Shown: piece after piece, positions 25,046 to 33,587 of the stretch | Layout: each line of letters starts with the position of its first letter | Numbering within the stretch: position 1 is the stretch's first letter | Origin: an uncultured Eubacteriales bacterium | GTDB taxonomy: Bacteria; Bacillota; Clostridia; Peptostreptococcales; Anaerovoracaceae | Assembly: GCA_902786815.1 (NCBI GenBank) | Contig: CADADV010000009.1 | Span: forward strand, 50,680 to 114,679 | Direction: 5' to 3' | DNA: 64,000 nt | The notes under the pieces: model-generated | Seen by the model: the letters and a program-made list of their open reading frames with translations, nothing else | Databases searched by the model: none | What the model was told of the DNA's origin: nothing | Position numbers and translations under genes: made by a program

Positions 25046-26050
25046 ATGCCTGAAGTAACTGCCTTGAACAGAATCTTAGCACAGTCTTTTAACAGGTCGA
25101 TTATAATCGCGTTGCAGAATCCACCTGACGCGAAAGCTTCGGCTGCTAGAATTCAACGTATCATCAATAGTCTGCCGAAGGGAAAATTGTATTCTTCGAA
25201 CCACGGCAGTAACGTGTCGTTTTACACTATGCAGGATGGACATCAGAAGTATATGTCACAGCGATCCAACAATACACATGCGTTGGCTCGAAAGTCATAT
25301 CTTATGTTGCTGCAGGAGATTCTTGAATTGACCGATTCAGATCGGCCGGCTGATATTCTGCGAAGGGATACTCTCATTGCCAAACTTCAGAAACTTATTC
25401 TTTCATTTGAACGCGGCAATTTGAACCTTGCCCGAATCGTACTGACAAGCGAACAATACAAATGGTTCACCCGCTCTTTTGTTCAGAAAAAAATCGATCC
25501 ATCAAAAGCACACCAAGCAGCGTGCGGTTTATTTGTTCGTTCCAACTCGGAAAAAGAGATTATCAATACTTCCGAAGATCTGGCGCTGCCTTTGCATTAT
25601 GAGGAGAAGCAAACCATTTATGTATTTCCCTTGGTTCAAAAGCTTCGGGATGAGCTTGTTAGCGAGGGCTTTCTCCGCGAAGATGCCAAAGTCGAACAAT
25701 TATTTGATTTTCGCAAAGGCATTACAACTTGGAATGTTCCTTCTGAGTTTCAGTGGATGAATACTCATGGGTCTATCTGGAAATCATACTTTCCGCCGAA
25801 AGGAACAATTGTGATTTACAATGATTTCAAGATCATGCTGGCAGACGGAACGATATTCATATGGGAACATGAAGGTCTGATGGATTTTTTCATATACAGG
25901 TGCAACGCGACGGAACGTATTACTGTAATGAAAACCACCCACACTGTTGACAAAGAAAACATATTAGAAACTTATCAGGATGAGGTTGATTCACCTGAAA
26001 AGTTGATTGATATCATCACGAAATACATATTGCCGCGTTTGTGGTTCTAG
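25046..26050 (+). CDS. Uncharacterised PD-(D/E)XK-like protein flanked by palindrome arrays
   Basis: This is a 334-residue protein homologous in layout to the 9562-10347 product. The shared ordered blocks are an N-terminal helix, then GKLYSSNHGSNVSFYTMQ with LARKSYLMLLQEI, then VRSNSEKEI (helix Glu), LPLHYEEKQ, YNDFKIM (Asp) and FIWEHEGLM (Glu). It carries an insertion of about 40 residues between the Glu helix and the Asp strand, and an extra C-terminal stretch after WEH. The AT-rich coding sequence differs from the GC-rich flanks. RBS GGGAGAGAG precedes the ATG. Arrays of the same 37-bp palindrome lie on both sides, in the same orientation except for the last unit. A nuclease or DNA-binding role is inferred only. 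Confidence 0.65.
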   Translation: MPEVTALNRILAQSFNRSIIIALQNPPDAKASAARIQRIINSLPKGKLYSSNHGSNVSFYTMQDGHQKYMSQRSNNTHALARKSYLMLLQEILELTDSDRPADILRRDTLIAKLQKLILSFERGNLNLARIVLTSEQYKWFTRSFVQKKIDPSKAHQAACGLFVRSNSEKEIINTSEDLALPLHYEEKQTIYVFPLVQKLRDELVSEGFLREDAKVEQLFDFRKGITTWNVPSEFQWMNTHGSIWKSYFPPKGTIVIYNDFKIMLADGTIFIWEHEGLMDFFIYRCNATERITVMKTTHTVDKENILETYQDEVDSPEKLIDIITKYILPRLWF

Positions 26051-26056
26051 GGAGTC

Positions 26057-26160
26057 GCCGGCGAGCGGGTGACTGTTGTGAGTGGCTGGCGGGCATCGGG
26101 GCCGGCGAGCGGGTGACCGTTGTAAGTGGCTGGCTGGCATCGGGGCCGGCGAGCGAACGG
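26057..26160. repeat. 44-bp tandem repeat, two copies plus a partial
   Basis: Copies begin at 26057, 26101 and 26145 with GCCGGCGAGCG. Each full unit contains GTGGCTGGC and GGCATCGGG. The partial third copy runs straight into the first downstream palindrome unit. Confidence 0.85.
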
Positions 26161-26343
26161 CCGCAGATTTTGCCCGATTATTGCTGTATTTCTGCGGGAT
26201 TTCAGTTGCTGAGCCGACACCATGAACGGGCGACCGCAGACTTTTCCCGATTATTGCTGTATTTCTGCGGGATACCAGCCACTGTAAGGAGCAAACTCCT
26301 GCAATCCCGCAGAAATAAGGGGTCAAAGATAAAAAAACTGCGG
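26161..26343. repeat. Array of three 37-bp palindromic units at 73-bp period (family 3), downstream copy
   Basis: Units at 26161-26197, 26234-26270 and 26307-26343 share CCGCAG...CTGCGG ends with the upstream array. The third unit is inverted (CCGCAGAAAT start). The period is again exactly 73 bp, with 36-bp gaps. The first gap resembles gaps 1 and 2 of the upstream array (GTTGCTGAGCCG). The remainder to 26443 holds only short direct repeats (GAACAGACAGCCGC twice) and a GC-rich inverted repeat next to the purL stop. Confidence 0.9.
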
Positions 26344-26443
26344 CCATCCGCTCGCCGTGTGGTGAACAGACAGCCGCGAACTGACAATTGCAATCAGACG
26401 GCAGCGAACAGACAGCCGCAGAGGCGCGTCGCGTTAATCGCGC

Positions 26444-29400
26444 TTATCCCTTGAAGTACTTGACTGCGGATTCGAACATCTTCATGTCGTATTTGCCGGG
26501 GACGTTCTTGTAGAGGCCGTAGCCGGTTCTTTCGGCGTGGCCCATTTTGCCGAAGACGCGTCCGTCCGGAGAGGTCATGCCTTCGATCGCGTAGACGGAG
26601 CCGTTCGGGTTGAAGTGGATGTCGCTGGACGGTTTGCCGTCAAAGTCAACGTACTGTGTGGCGACCTGACCGTTCGCGGCCAGTTCCTTCAGCAGTGACT
26701 CGTCTGCGAGGATCCTGCCTTCTCCGTGGGATACCGGAACTGTGAAGACATCACCGACCTGTGTCGCAGCCAGCCAAGGTGACTTGTTGGATGCAACGCG
26801 GATGCGCACGAGGCGGGACTGGTGACGTCCGATCTCGTTGAGGGTCAGGGTCGGGCAGTTCTCATCTGTATCGATGATCTTGCCAAACGGCACCAGACCC
26901 AGTTTGATGAGGGCCTGGAATCCGTTGCAGATTCCGCACATGAGTCCGCCGCGGTTGTCGAGCATATCTGTCACGGCTTCCTTGACCGCCGGGTTGCGGA
27001 AGAAGGCAGTGATGAATTTGCCGGATCCGTCCGGTTCGTCGCCGCCGGAGAAACCGCCCGGTATGAAGACCATCTGGGCGTCAGCCAAAGCCGATGCAAA
27101 ATCATCCACGGACTTGCCGATGGCGTCTGCTGTCATGTTCCGGATGACCATGATCTGCGGGTCTGCGCCGGCTGCTGCCATGGCTCTGGCAGAATCGTAT
27201 TCGCAGTTCGTGCCCGGGAAGGCCGGGATGAGAACCTTCGGTTTCGCGGTGAGGATCGCCGGTGCGCCGGCAGCGAAACCGGTGGCTGCGTCAGCACCAA
27301 CCGCCGAACCGGCAGCTGCGCCAGCCGCTCCGCCTGTATAATCCAGATCAGGAATAACCTGTTCCTTCGTTTCAATATTGCACGGATAGATCGGTTCGAG
27401 AACGTCCTCATAGATCTTCAGGAGTTCGTCGAGGGCGACGGTGTCGCTGCCGAGGGTGATGGCGCCGTCGGCTGTGGTCTCGCCCAGCTCGATGCCGGCA
27501 GATGCGCCGCCTTCTACCTCAAGGAGGAAGGAACCGTAAGCGTAACCGAAGAGTTCCTTCATGAGGATCGCGTCTCTCTCGGCTCCTGCAAAAGCATCCG
27601 AGAACTTGAATCCAACCATGTTTCCGAAGCACATCTTCATGATGGCTTCCGCGATGCCGCCGTGGCCCGGCACATAGGCTGCACGGATGAGTCCGGCGTC
27701 GCCCAGGCTCTTGACTGTCTCGAAGATCTGCTTCAGGGAATCGATTTCCGGAAGACCGTCGCTGCCCGCAGCAGGCTTGAGAAGCAGGACCTTGTGGCCG
27801 GCTTCCTTGAATTCATTGGTGATCACATCATCCACCGCAGCAGTCGTGACTGCAAAGGATACCAGTGTCGGCGGAACGTTGATGTCCTCAAAGGTACCGC
27901 TCATGGAATCCTTGCCGCCGATGGCTGCAACTTCCAGTCCCATCTGCGCTTCGAAGGCGCCGAGGAGTGCTGCCAGCGGCTTGCCCCATCTGGATGGATC
28001 CTTGCCCAGCTTTTCGAAGTATTCCTGGAAGCTCAGGTAGGTCGCTTCCCGGCCGCCGCCGGAGGCGATGAGCTTGGCCACGGAATCCACGACCGCCAGG
28101 TACGCGCCGTGGTACGGGCTCTTCTCGGAAATGTATGGATCATATCCCCATGACATGATGGAGCAGGTATCTGAGACCGCGTTCTCCACGGAGACTTTCT
28201 GGACCATGGTCTGTGCCGGCGTCATCTGATACTTGCCGCCGAACGGCATGACGACTGTGCCGGCGCCGATGGTGGAGTCGAACTTCTCGGACAGGCCCTT
28301 CTGGGAGCAGGTGTTGATATCCGCAGCCAGTGCCTTCAGATTGTCACCGAAGATGCCCTTTTCGCAGAGCAGGGTTCCTTCTGCCGGTTCCCACGGAAGC
28401 GGCAGTTCTTTGTCAAGCGCATCCGGAGATGCAGAAGCAGCTTTTGCGGTAATGTGTTTTTCCGCGCCGTTGGAATCCAGGAATGCGCGGGAAATATCTA
28501 CAATGGTGTTGCCCTTCCAGTGCATGACAAGACGCGGCTGCTCGGTGACGGTCGCAACAACTGTCGCTTCCAGGTTCTCCGCCTCCGCGATCTCGAAGAA
28601 ACGATCTTTGTCGGATGCAGCGATGACAACAGCCATTCTCTCCTGGGATTCACTGATGGCGAGCTCCGTTCCGTCGAGGCCCTCGTACTTCTTCGGTACG
28701 ACATCCAGGTTGATGTCCAGGCCGTCGGCCAGCTCGCCGATGGCAACGGAAACACCGCCTGCACCGAAGTCATTGCACCGCTTGATCATGCGGGACGCTT
28801 CGCCGTTGCGGAACAGTCTCTGCAGTTTCCGTTCTTCCGGAGCATTGCCCTTCTGGACTTCTGCACCGCAGTTTTCCAGTGAGGAAAGGTCGTGGGACTT
28901 GGAAGATCCAGTCGCGCCGCCGCAGCCGTCCCTGCCTGTTCTGCCGCCGAGGAGGATGATGATGTCTCCCGGAGCCGGCCGCTCACGCACGACATTCTCT
29001 GCAGGAGCTGCGCCGATAACAGCACCCAGTTCCATTCTCTTGGCTGCGTATCCGTCGTGGTAGATCTCCTGCACCAGTCCGGTGGAAACGCCGATCTGGT
29101 TGCCATAGGAGGAATAACCGTCCGCCGCGGAGGTGACGATCTTTCTCTGGGGCAGCTTGCCCTGCATGGTTTCGTCCAAAGGACGACGCGGGTCCGCCGC
29201 GCCGGTGATACGCATGGCGGTATAAACATACGCACGTCCCGAAAGCGGGTCTCTGATGGCGCCGCCGATGCAGGTCGCCGCGCCGCCGAACGGCTCGATC
29301 TCTGTCGGGTGATTGTGCGTTTCATTCTTGAACAGAAGCAGCCAGTCTTCCTGCTTGCCGTCGATGGCGACTTTGATCTTGACGGTGCAGGCGTTGATTT

Positions 29401-30280
29401 CTTCGGACTCGTCGAGACCCTCCATTTTTCCTGCCGCTTTTAAGGCCTTTGCAGCGATCGTACCAAGATCCATGAGCGTGACCGGCTTGGTCCTGCCGAG
29501 TTCAGAACGGACGGCGAGGTAATCGTTGTAGGCATTCTGCAGCGTCTTATCTTCAAATGTGATCTCATCTAAGATGGTGTTGAATGTGGTATGTCTGCAG
29601 TGATCGGACCAGTAGGTGTCGATCATCTTGATTTCGGTGATGGTCGGAACGCGGCCTTCGCTGCGGAAGTACTCCTGGCAGACTTTGATGTCGCCTTCGT
29701 CCATGGCCAGCCCGCGGTCATCGATGAACTGTTTCAGCGCCGCTTCATCCATATCGTTGAATCCTTCGATGGATTCGACGGTCTGCGGAAGCTCATATTC
29801 AACGCGCAGTGTCTCCGGCATGTCGAGGGACGCCTGGCGCATCTCGACCGGGTTAATGACGAAGCTGATGATCTGCTGCAGTTCTTCCGGCGTCACCGCG
29901 CCGCTGATAAGATAGACCTTGGCGCACGCCACCAGCGGACGTTCCTGCTGGGAGATGATCTGGATGCACTGGGCCGCGGAGTCCGCTCTCTGATCGTACT
30001 GTCCCGGCAGCGCTTCGACTGCAAAGACCGCATCGCCCATTTCGGCGAATGTCGCCTCATCCCCAACAAACCTGTACACATCGTCGACCTGCGGTTCTGA
30101 GAACACGCTCCCGATGCATTCTTCAAAGAGTTCTTCCGAGATGCCTTCTACATCGTACCGGTTGAAGATCCGGATCTTTTCGACGGAACTGATTCCCAGA
30201 AATGTCCTGATCTCCGACAGCAAAGCTCTGGCTTCGCTGGCAACGGCTTCTTTTTTCTCGACGAATACTCTGTATACCAT
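26444..30280 (-). CDS. purL: Phosphoribosylformylglycinamidine synthase, single-chain type
   Basis: This 1278-residue enzyme converts FGAR, glutamine and ATP to FGAM. In order it has an N-terminal PurS-like domain, a linker, two AIRS-like synthetase halves (TYWSDHCRHTTFNT and LLFKNETHNHPTEIEPFGGAATCIGG; GAGGVSVAIGELADGLDI), and a C-terminal glutamine amidotransferase with nucleophile C1118 in GLMCGICNGFQ and His/Glu in GHAERTGYG (about 1248-1250). An Ala/Gly-rich linker of about 30 residues (near 1000-1030) joins synthetase and amidotransferase. It is the last gene of the purine operon, 1 bp after purD. Confidence 0.96.
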   Translation of the reverse strand: MVYRVFVEKKEAVASEARALLSEIRTFLGISSVEKIRIFNRYDVEGISEELFEECIGSVFSEPQVDDVYRFVGDEATFAEMGDAVFAVEALPGQYDQRADSAAQCIQIISQQERPLVACAKVYLISGAVTPEELQQIISFVINPVEMRQASLDMPETLRVEYELPQTVESIEGFNDMDEAALKQFIDDRGLAMDEGDIKVCQEYFRSEGRVPTITEIKMIDTYWSDHCRHTTFNTILDEITFEDKTLQNAYNDYLAVRSELGRTKPVTLMDLGTIAAKALKAAGKMEGLDESEEINACTVKIKVAIDGKQEDWLLLFKNETHNHPTEIEPFGGAATCIGGAIRDPLSGRAYVYTAMRITGAADPRRPLDETMQGKLPQRKIVTSAADGYSSYGNQIGVSTGLVQEIYHDGYAAKRMELGAVIGAAPAENVVRERPAPGDIIILLGGRTGRDGCGGATGSSKSHDLSSLENCGAEVQKGNAPEERKLQRLFRNGEASRMIKRCNDFGAGGVSVAIGELADGLDINLDVVPKKYEGLDGTELAISESQERMAVVIAASDKDRFFEIAEAENLEATVVATVTEQPRLVMHWKGNTIVDISRAFLDSNGAEKHITAKAASASPDALDKELPLPWEPAEGTLLCEKGIFGDNLKALAADINTCSQKGLSEKFDSTIGAGTVVMPFGGKYQMTPAQTMVQKVSVENAVSDTCSIMSWGYDPYISEKSPYHGAYLAVVDSVAKLIASGGGREATYLSFQEYFEKLGKDPSRWGKPLAALLGAFEAQMGLEVAAIGGKDSMSGTFEDINVPPTLVSFAVTTAAVDDVITNEFKEAGHKVLLLKPAAGSDGLPEIDSLKQIFETVKSLGDAGLIRAAYVPGHGGIAEAIMKMCFGNMVGFKFSDAFAGAERDAILMKELFGYAYGSFLLEVEGGASAGIELGETTADGAITLGSDTVALDELLKIYEDVLEPIYPCNIETKEQVIPDLDYTGGAAGAAAGSAVGADAATGFAAGAPAILTAKPKVLIPAFPGTNCEYDSARAMAAAGADPQIMVIRNMTADAIGKSVDDFASALADAQMVFIPGGFSGGDEPDGSGKFITAFFRNPAVKEAVTDMLDNRGGLMCGICNGFQALIKLGLVPFGKIIDTDENCPTLTLNEIGRHQSRLVRIRVASNKSPWLAATQVGDVFTVPVSHGEGRILADESLLKELAANGQVATQYVDFDGKPSSDIHFNPNGSVYAIEGMTSPDGRVFGKMGHAERTGYGLYKNVPGKYDMKMFESAVKYFKG

Positions 30281-30281
30281 A

Positions 30282-31553
30282 TTATTTCCTCCCCGCCTTC
30301 AGCGCTCTGGCGCCGATGTCTGTTCTGTAATACGCGTTTTCGAAGGTGATCTTCGCCGCGTTTTCGTATGCTGTATCAATGGCTTCCTGCAGGGTCGGCG
30401 CTACGCTGGTGACGCCCAGGACTCTGCCGCCTGAGGTGAGGAGCTTACCGTCCTCGAGCTTCGCGCCTGCCACGAACACTTCCGTGTTTCCGGTGAGCTC
30501 ACCCATCGTGATCTCGCAGCCTTTCTTGTAGCTCTGCGGGTATCCTCCTGACGCCACGACGACGCAACAGGCAAAATCGTCCGCGAACTTCACTTCCGTT
30601 TCCGCCAGCTTTTCGTCTGTGACAGCTTCCATAACGGTCAGCAGATCGCTCTCAAGCAAAGGCAATACAACCTGTGCCTCGGGATCTCCGAAACGGCAGT
30701 TGTATTCGATCACCTTCGGGCCGTCCGCTGTGATCATCAGACCGAAGTAGAGGCATCCTTTGAAGGGCCTGCCCTCTGCATTCATGGCCTTGACCGTCGG
30801 CAGGAAGATCTCTTCCATGCAGCGCGCCGCCACGTCTTCTGTATAGTACGGGTTCGGTGCGACAGTTCCCATGCCGCCGGTGTTCAGGCCTTTGTCTCCG
30901 TCCAGGGCTCTCTTGTGGTCCTGGGAGGAGATCATCGGCACGATGGCGTGGCCATCTGTGAACGAGAGCACGGAAACTTCCGGTCCTGTCAGGAACTCTT
31001 CGATGACGACGCGGGCGCCGCTCTCGCCGAACTTCTTCTCTTCCATCATGCTGCGCACGGCTGCCTTGGCATCGTCTCTGGTCTCGGCGATGATGACGCC
31101 TTTGCCCAGGGCCAGCCCGTCCGCTTTGACGACGGTCGGGATCGGCGCCGTTTCCAGATACTCCAGCGCGGCTGCCATATTATCAAAGACTTCATAGGCC
31201 GCCGTCGGGATGCCGTACTTCTTCATCAGATCCTTCGAAAAGACTTTGCTTGCCTCGATGACGGCTGCCTTCTTGTCCGGGCCGAAGCACCGGATGCCTT
31301 CTGCCTGGAGCACGTCCACGCAGCCCATGGCCAGCGGATCGTCCGGCGCAACGACTGCGTAGTCGATGCCTTCCTTCACTGCAAAATCACGAATGCCGTC
31401 CAGGTTTTTCGCGCCAATGTCCACGCATGTGGCGTCTGCCGCAATGCCCCCGTTGCCCGGAAGGGCGTAGATCACATCTACCTTCGGGCTCTTCGCGAGG
31501 CCCTTGATGATCGCATGCTCGCGGCCGCCGCCGCCTACTACCATTACTTTCAT
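30282..31553 (-). CDS. purD: Phosphoribosylamine-glycine ligase
   Basis: GAR synthetase is 423 residues here; it joins phosphoribosylamine and glycine using ATP. It begins MKVMVVGGGGREHAIIKGLA (dinucleotide-like N-domain). The ATP-grasp domain has VVKADGLALGKGVIIAET and, later, NTGGMGTVAPNP and FKGCLYFGLMIT, with the metal-binding EYNCRFGDPEAQVVLPLL. The length is typical. It lies in the purine operon between the AICAR formyltransferase gene and purL. Confidence 0.97.
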   Translation of the reverse strand: MKVMVVGGGGREHAIIKGLAKSPKVDVIYALPGNGGIAADATCVDIGAKNLDGIRDFAVKEGIDYAVVAPDDPLAMGCVDVLQAEGIRCFGPDKKAAVIEASKVFSKDLMKKYGIPTAAYEVFDNMAAALEYLETAPIPTVVKADGLALGKGVIIAETRDDAKAAVRSMMEEKKFGESGARVVIEEFLTGPEVSVLSFTDGHAIVPMISSQDHKRALDGDKGLNTGGMGTVAPNPYYTEDVAARCMEEIFLPTVKAMNAEGRPFKGCLYFGLMITADGPKVIEYNCRFGDPEAQVVLPLLESDLLTVMEAVTDEKLAETEVKFADDFACCVVVASGGYPQSYKKGCEITMGELTGNTEVFVAGAKLEDGKLLTSGGRVLGVTSVAPTLQEAIDTAYENAAKITFENAYYRTDIGARALKAGRK

Positions 31554-31602
31554 TGCTATCTCTCCTCCGCGCCGCGAGCGGCGCTCATTTATTGCTTTTG
31601 CA

Positions 31603-32787
31603 TTAGTGGTGGAACAATCTCACCTTGTTGAATATCATGACCATGTTGTACTTGTCTGCCGCGGCGATGACTTCGTCATCACGCACTGATCCGCCCGCCT
31701 CTACGACGTAGGACACGCCGCTGGCCTTTGCGCGTTCGATGCTGTCTCCGAATGGGAAGAAGGCGTCGGACGCGAGCACGCCGCCGGTCTGCTCATCGAG
31801 GTACGCGCGCTTTTCTTCTGCGGTCAGGCGCTCGGGCTGCTCGCTGAAGTACTTCTGCCAGTTGCCCTCGGCGCAGACATCTTCTTCGTATTCATTGATG
31901 TATCCGTCGATGGCGTTGTCTCTGACCGCCCGCGGGAGCTTGTCCTTGAACGGCAGGTTCAGCACTTTGTCGTGCATCCGCAGATACCAGGTGTCCGCCT
32001 TGCTGCCTGCCAGGCGCGTGCAGTGGATCCTGGACTGCTGTCCCGCACCGATGCCGATGCACTGTCCGTCTCTGGCGAAGCAGACAGAATTGGACTGGGT
32101 GTATTTGAGCGCGATCATAGCGATGATCAGATCCTCTTTGATCTCGTCCGGAAGGTCTTTGTTCTTCGTGACGATGTTCTCGAGAAGGTCCGGTCCGATC
32201 TTGATGTCGTTGTGGGTCTGCTCGAAGTTGATGCCGAAGACCTGGCGTGTTTCCTGCCCTTCCGCGCTGTAGGAAGGATCGATCTTGATCACATTGTAGT
32301 TTCCGTTTTTCTTTTTGCTGAGCATCTCCAGCGCTTTGTCCGTGAATCCCGGCGCGATCACGCCGTCGGATACTTCGCGCTTGATGATGCGCGCCGCCGC
32401 CTCGTCACACACGTCAGACAGGGCGATGAAATCTCCGAAGGAGCAAAGTCTGTCCGTGCCTCTGGCTCTGGCGTAGGCGCAGGCGATCGGGGAATCGTCC
32501 AGGCCTTTGATGTCGTCGACGAAATAGGCCCGCTTCATCTTATCGCTCAGCGGTCTGCCGATGGCTGCCGAGGTCGGGCTCACATGCTTGAAGGATGTGG
32601 CCGCAGGCATGCCTGTCGCTTCCTTGATTTCCTTTACCAGCTGCCATGCGTTGAAGGCGTCGAGGAAATTGATATATCCCGGTCTGCCGTTCAGGATCTC
32701 GATGGGAAGGTCGCTGCCGTCCGCCATGTAGATCCTGGCTTCGCTCTGGTTCGGGTTGCATCCGTATTTGAGTTTCAGTTCGTTCAT
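31603..32787 (-). CDS. AICAR formyltransferase, stand-alone
   Basis: This 394-residue protein corresponds to the AICAR transformylase half of PurH. It uses 10-formyl-THF to make FAICAR. The Lys-His pair is in ATSFKHVSPTSAAIGRPLS. Other conserved blocks are KYTQSNSVCFARDGQCIGIGAGQQSR and the C-terminal ASDAFFPFGDSIERA. The N-terminal MGS-like IMP cyclohydrolase domain of normal PurH is missing. That step is covered by the adjacent PurO-type gene. The RBS is weak (GGCAG). Stand-alone formyltransferases of this kind are known in some Clostridia and archaea. Confidence 0.93.
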   Translation of the reverse strand: MNELKLKYGCNPNQSEARIYMADGSDLPIEILNGRPGYINFLDAFNAWQLVKEIKEATGMPAATSFKHVSPTSAAIGRPLSDKMKRAYFVDDIKGLDDSPIACAYARARGTDRLCSFGDFIALSDVCDEAAARIIKREVSDGVIAPGFTDKALEMLSKKKNGNYNVIKIDPSYSAEGQETRQVFGINFEQTHNDIKIGPDLLENIVTKNKDLPDEIKEDLIIAMIALKYTQSNSVCFARDGQCIGIGAGQQSRIHCTRLAGSKADTWYLRMHDKVLNLPFKDKLPRAVRDNAIDGYINEYEEDVCAEGNWQKYFSEQPERLTAEEKRAYLDEQTGGVLASDAFFPFGDSIERAKASGVSYVVEAGGSVRDDEVIAAADKYNMVMIFNKVRLFHH

Positions 32788-32802
32788 GTCGCTGCCTTTC
32801 TC

Positions 32803-33516
32803 TTACTTTTCGTATCTGTTGATCAGTCGTTCTTCGTACGTCCCTTCTGCAAGGTCCGTATATCTGACATAGAGGGAAATCTTGTTGTCATCGTCCAGCG
32901 CCTCCCAGATCTCCTGCGCAAAGGCGTCGATGTCATCGGGAACGGCGACTCTCTCCGGTTCGCCCTGGAAGGTCGGGAGCGGTGATCCGTCTTCCACATA
33001 AGTGTGGATGAAATGACCCAGACCCGGCAGCGCTTCATAGGAGAAGGTGAACCGGTTGCATGCCGTTCCTTCTGCGTCGGCGCTCTTCAGAATGCTCATC
33101 TCGTAGTTGCCGGTCTCCAGGTCCGTGATGCTGCTGATCCTCGGCGTGAGGTTCGGAGCATCCGGCTCGAACTGCCTGCTCTCGAGCGTCTCCGGGAACG
33201 CCAGTCCCCTCTCAAGCCCCTCGTAGATCGTATCTGTCTGGTCGCCGTTGGTGACGATCAGGAAGTTTTCGAATGACCGGATAGCGGCGTAGATGATCAG
33301 GCTCGGATCCTCCACCTTCGATTCATCAAAAGGCTCCGTGTAGACTCCCTTATCGCGGATCGCAAATAGGCGATTTCTGCTGTTGGGGCTCCTGCCCATG
33401 ATGAAATAGGCCGATGCCGCCTTGCCGGAGGGCGTCAGCCCTGTCACAATCCCTCGTCCTACGTAGGAATTGCCTTTGACTCTGTTTGTGAAAGAATCGA
33501 TATTGTAGATTCCCAT
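32803..33516 (-). CDS. IMP cyclohydrolase, PurO-type
   Basis: This 237-residue protein matches the archaeal-type IMP cyclohydrolase family (PF07826), which closes the FAICAR ring to IMP. It starts MGIYNIDSFTNRVKGNSYVGRGIVTG. Other conserved stretches are SAYFIMGRSPNSRNRLF and the central VTNGDQTDTIYEGL. I chose the ATG at 33516 because AAAGGAGAATATCAA precedes it. It lies directly upstream of the AICAR formyltransferase gene, so the last two steps of IMP synthesis sit together as two separate proteins in place of bifunctional PurH. Confidence 0.9.
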   Translation of the reverse strand: MGIYNIDSFTNRVKGNSYVGRGIVTGLTPSGKAASAYFIMGRSPNSRNRLFAIRDKGVYTEPFDESKVEDPSLIIYAAIRSFENFLIVTNGDQTDTIYEGLERGLAFPETLESRQFEPDAPNLTPRISSITDLETGNYEMSILKSADAEGTACNRFTFSYEALPGLGHFIHTYVEDGSPLPTFQGEPERVAVPDDIDAFAQEIWEALDDDNKISLYVRYTDLAEGTYEERLINRYEK

Positions 33517-33587
33517 TTGATATTCTCCTTTCGCCGCTGTATTCAGCGTGATGCTGCCGCTCGTGATGCCGCTGGTGATGCTGCTCA

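Noticed and set aside
24693-26343. CRISPR-like layout (37-bp repeats, 36-bp gaps, 73-bp period)
   Set aside because: Gaps 1 and 2 are nearly identical to each other and resemble a gap in the downstream array. The repeats diverge in their centres, one unit is inverted, and there are no cas genes. This is a phased palindrome array rather than CRISPR.
26822-29443. Long plus-strand open frames opposite purL, and similar frames opposite secA, purF, lysC and addB
   Set aside because: They are antisense shadows of GC-rich genes with strong third-position bias; the minus-strand frames have clear homology.
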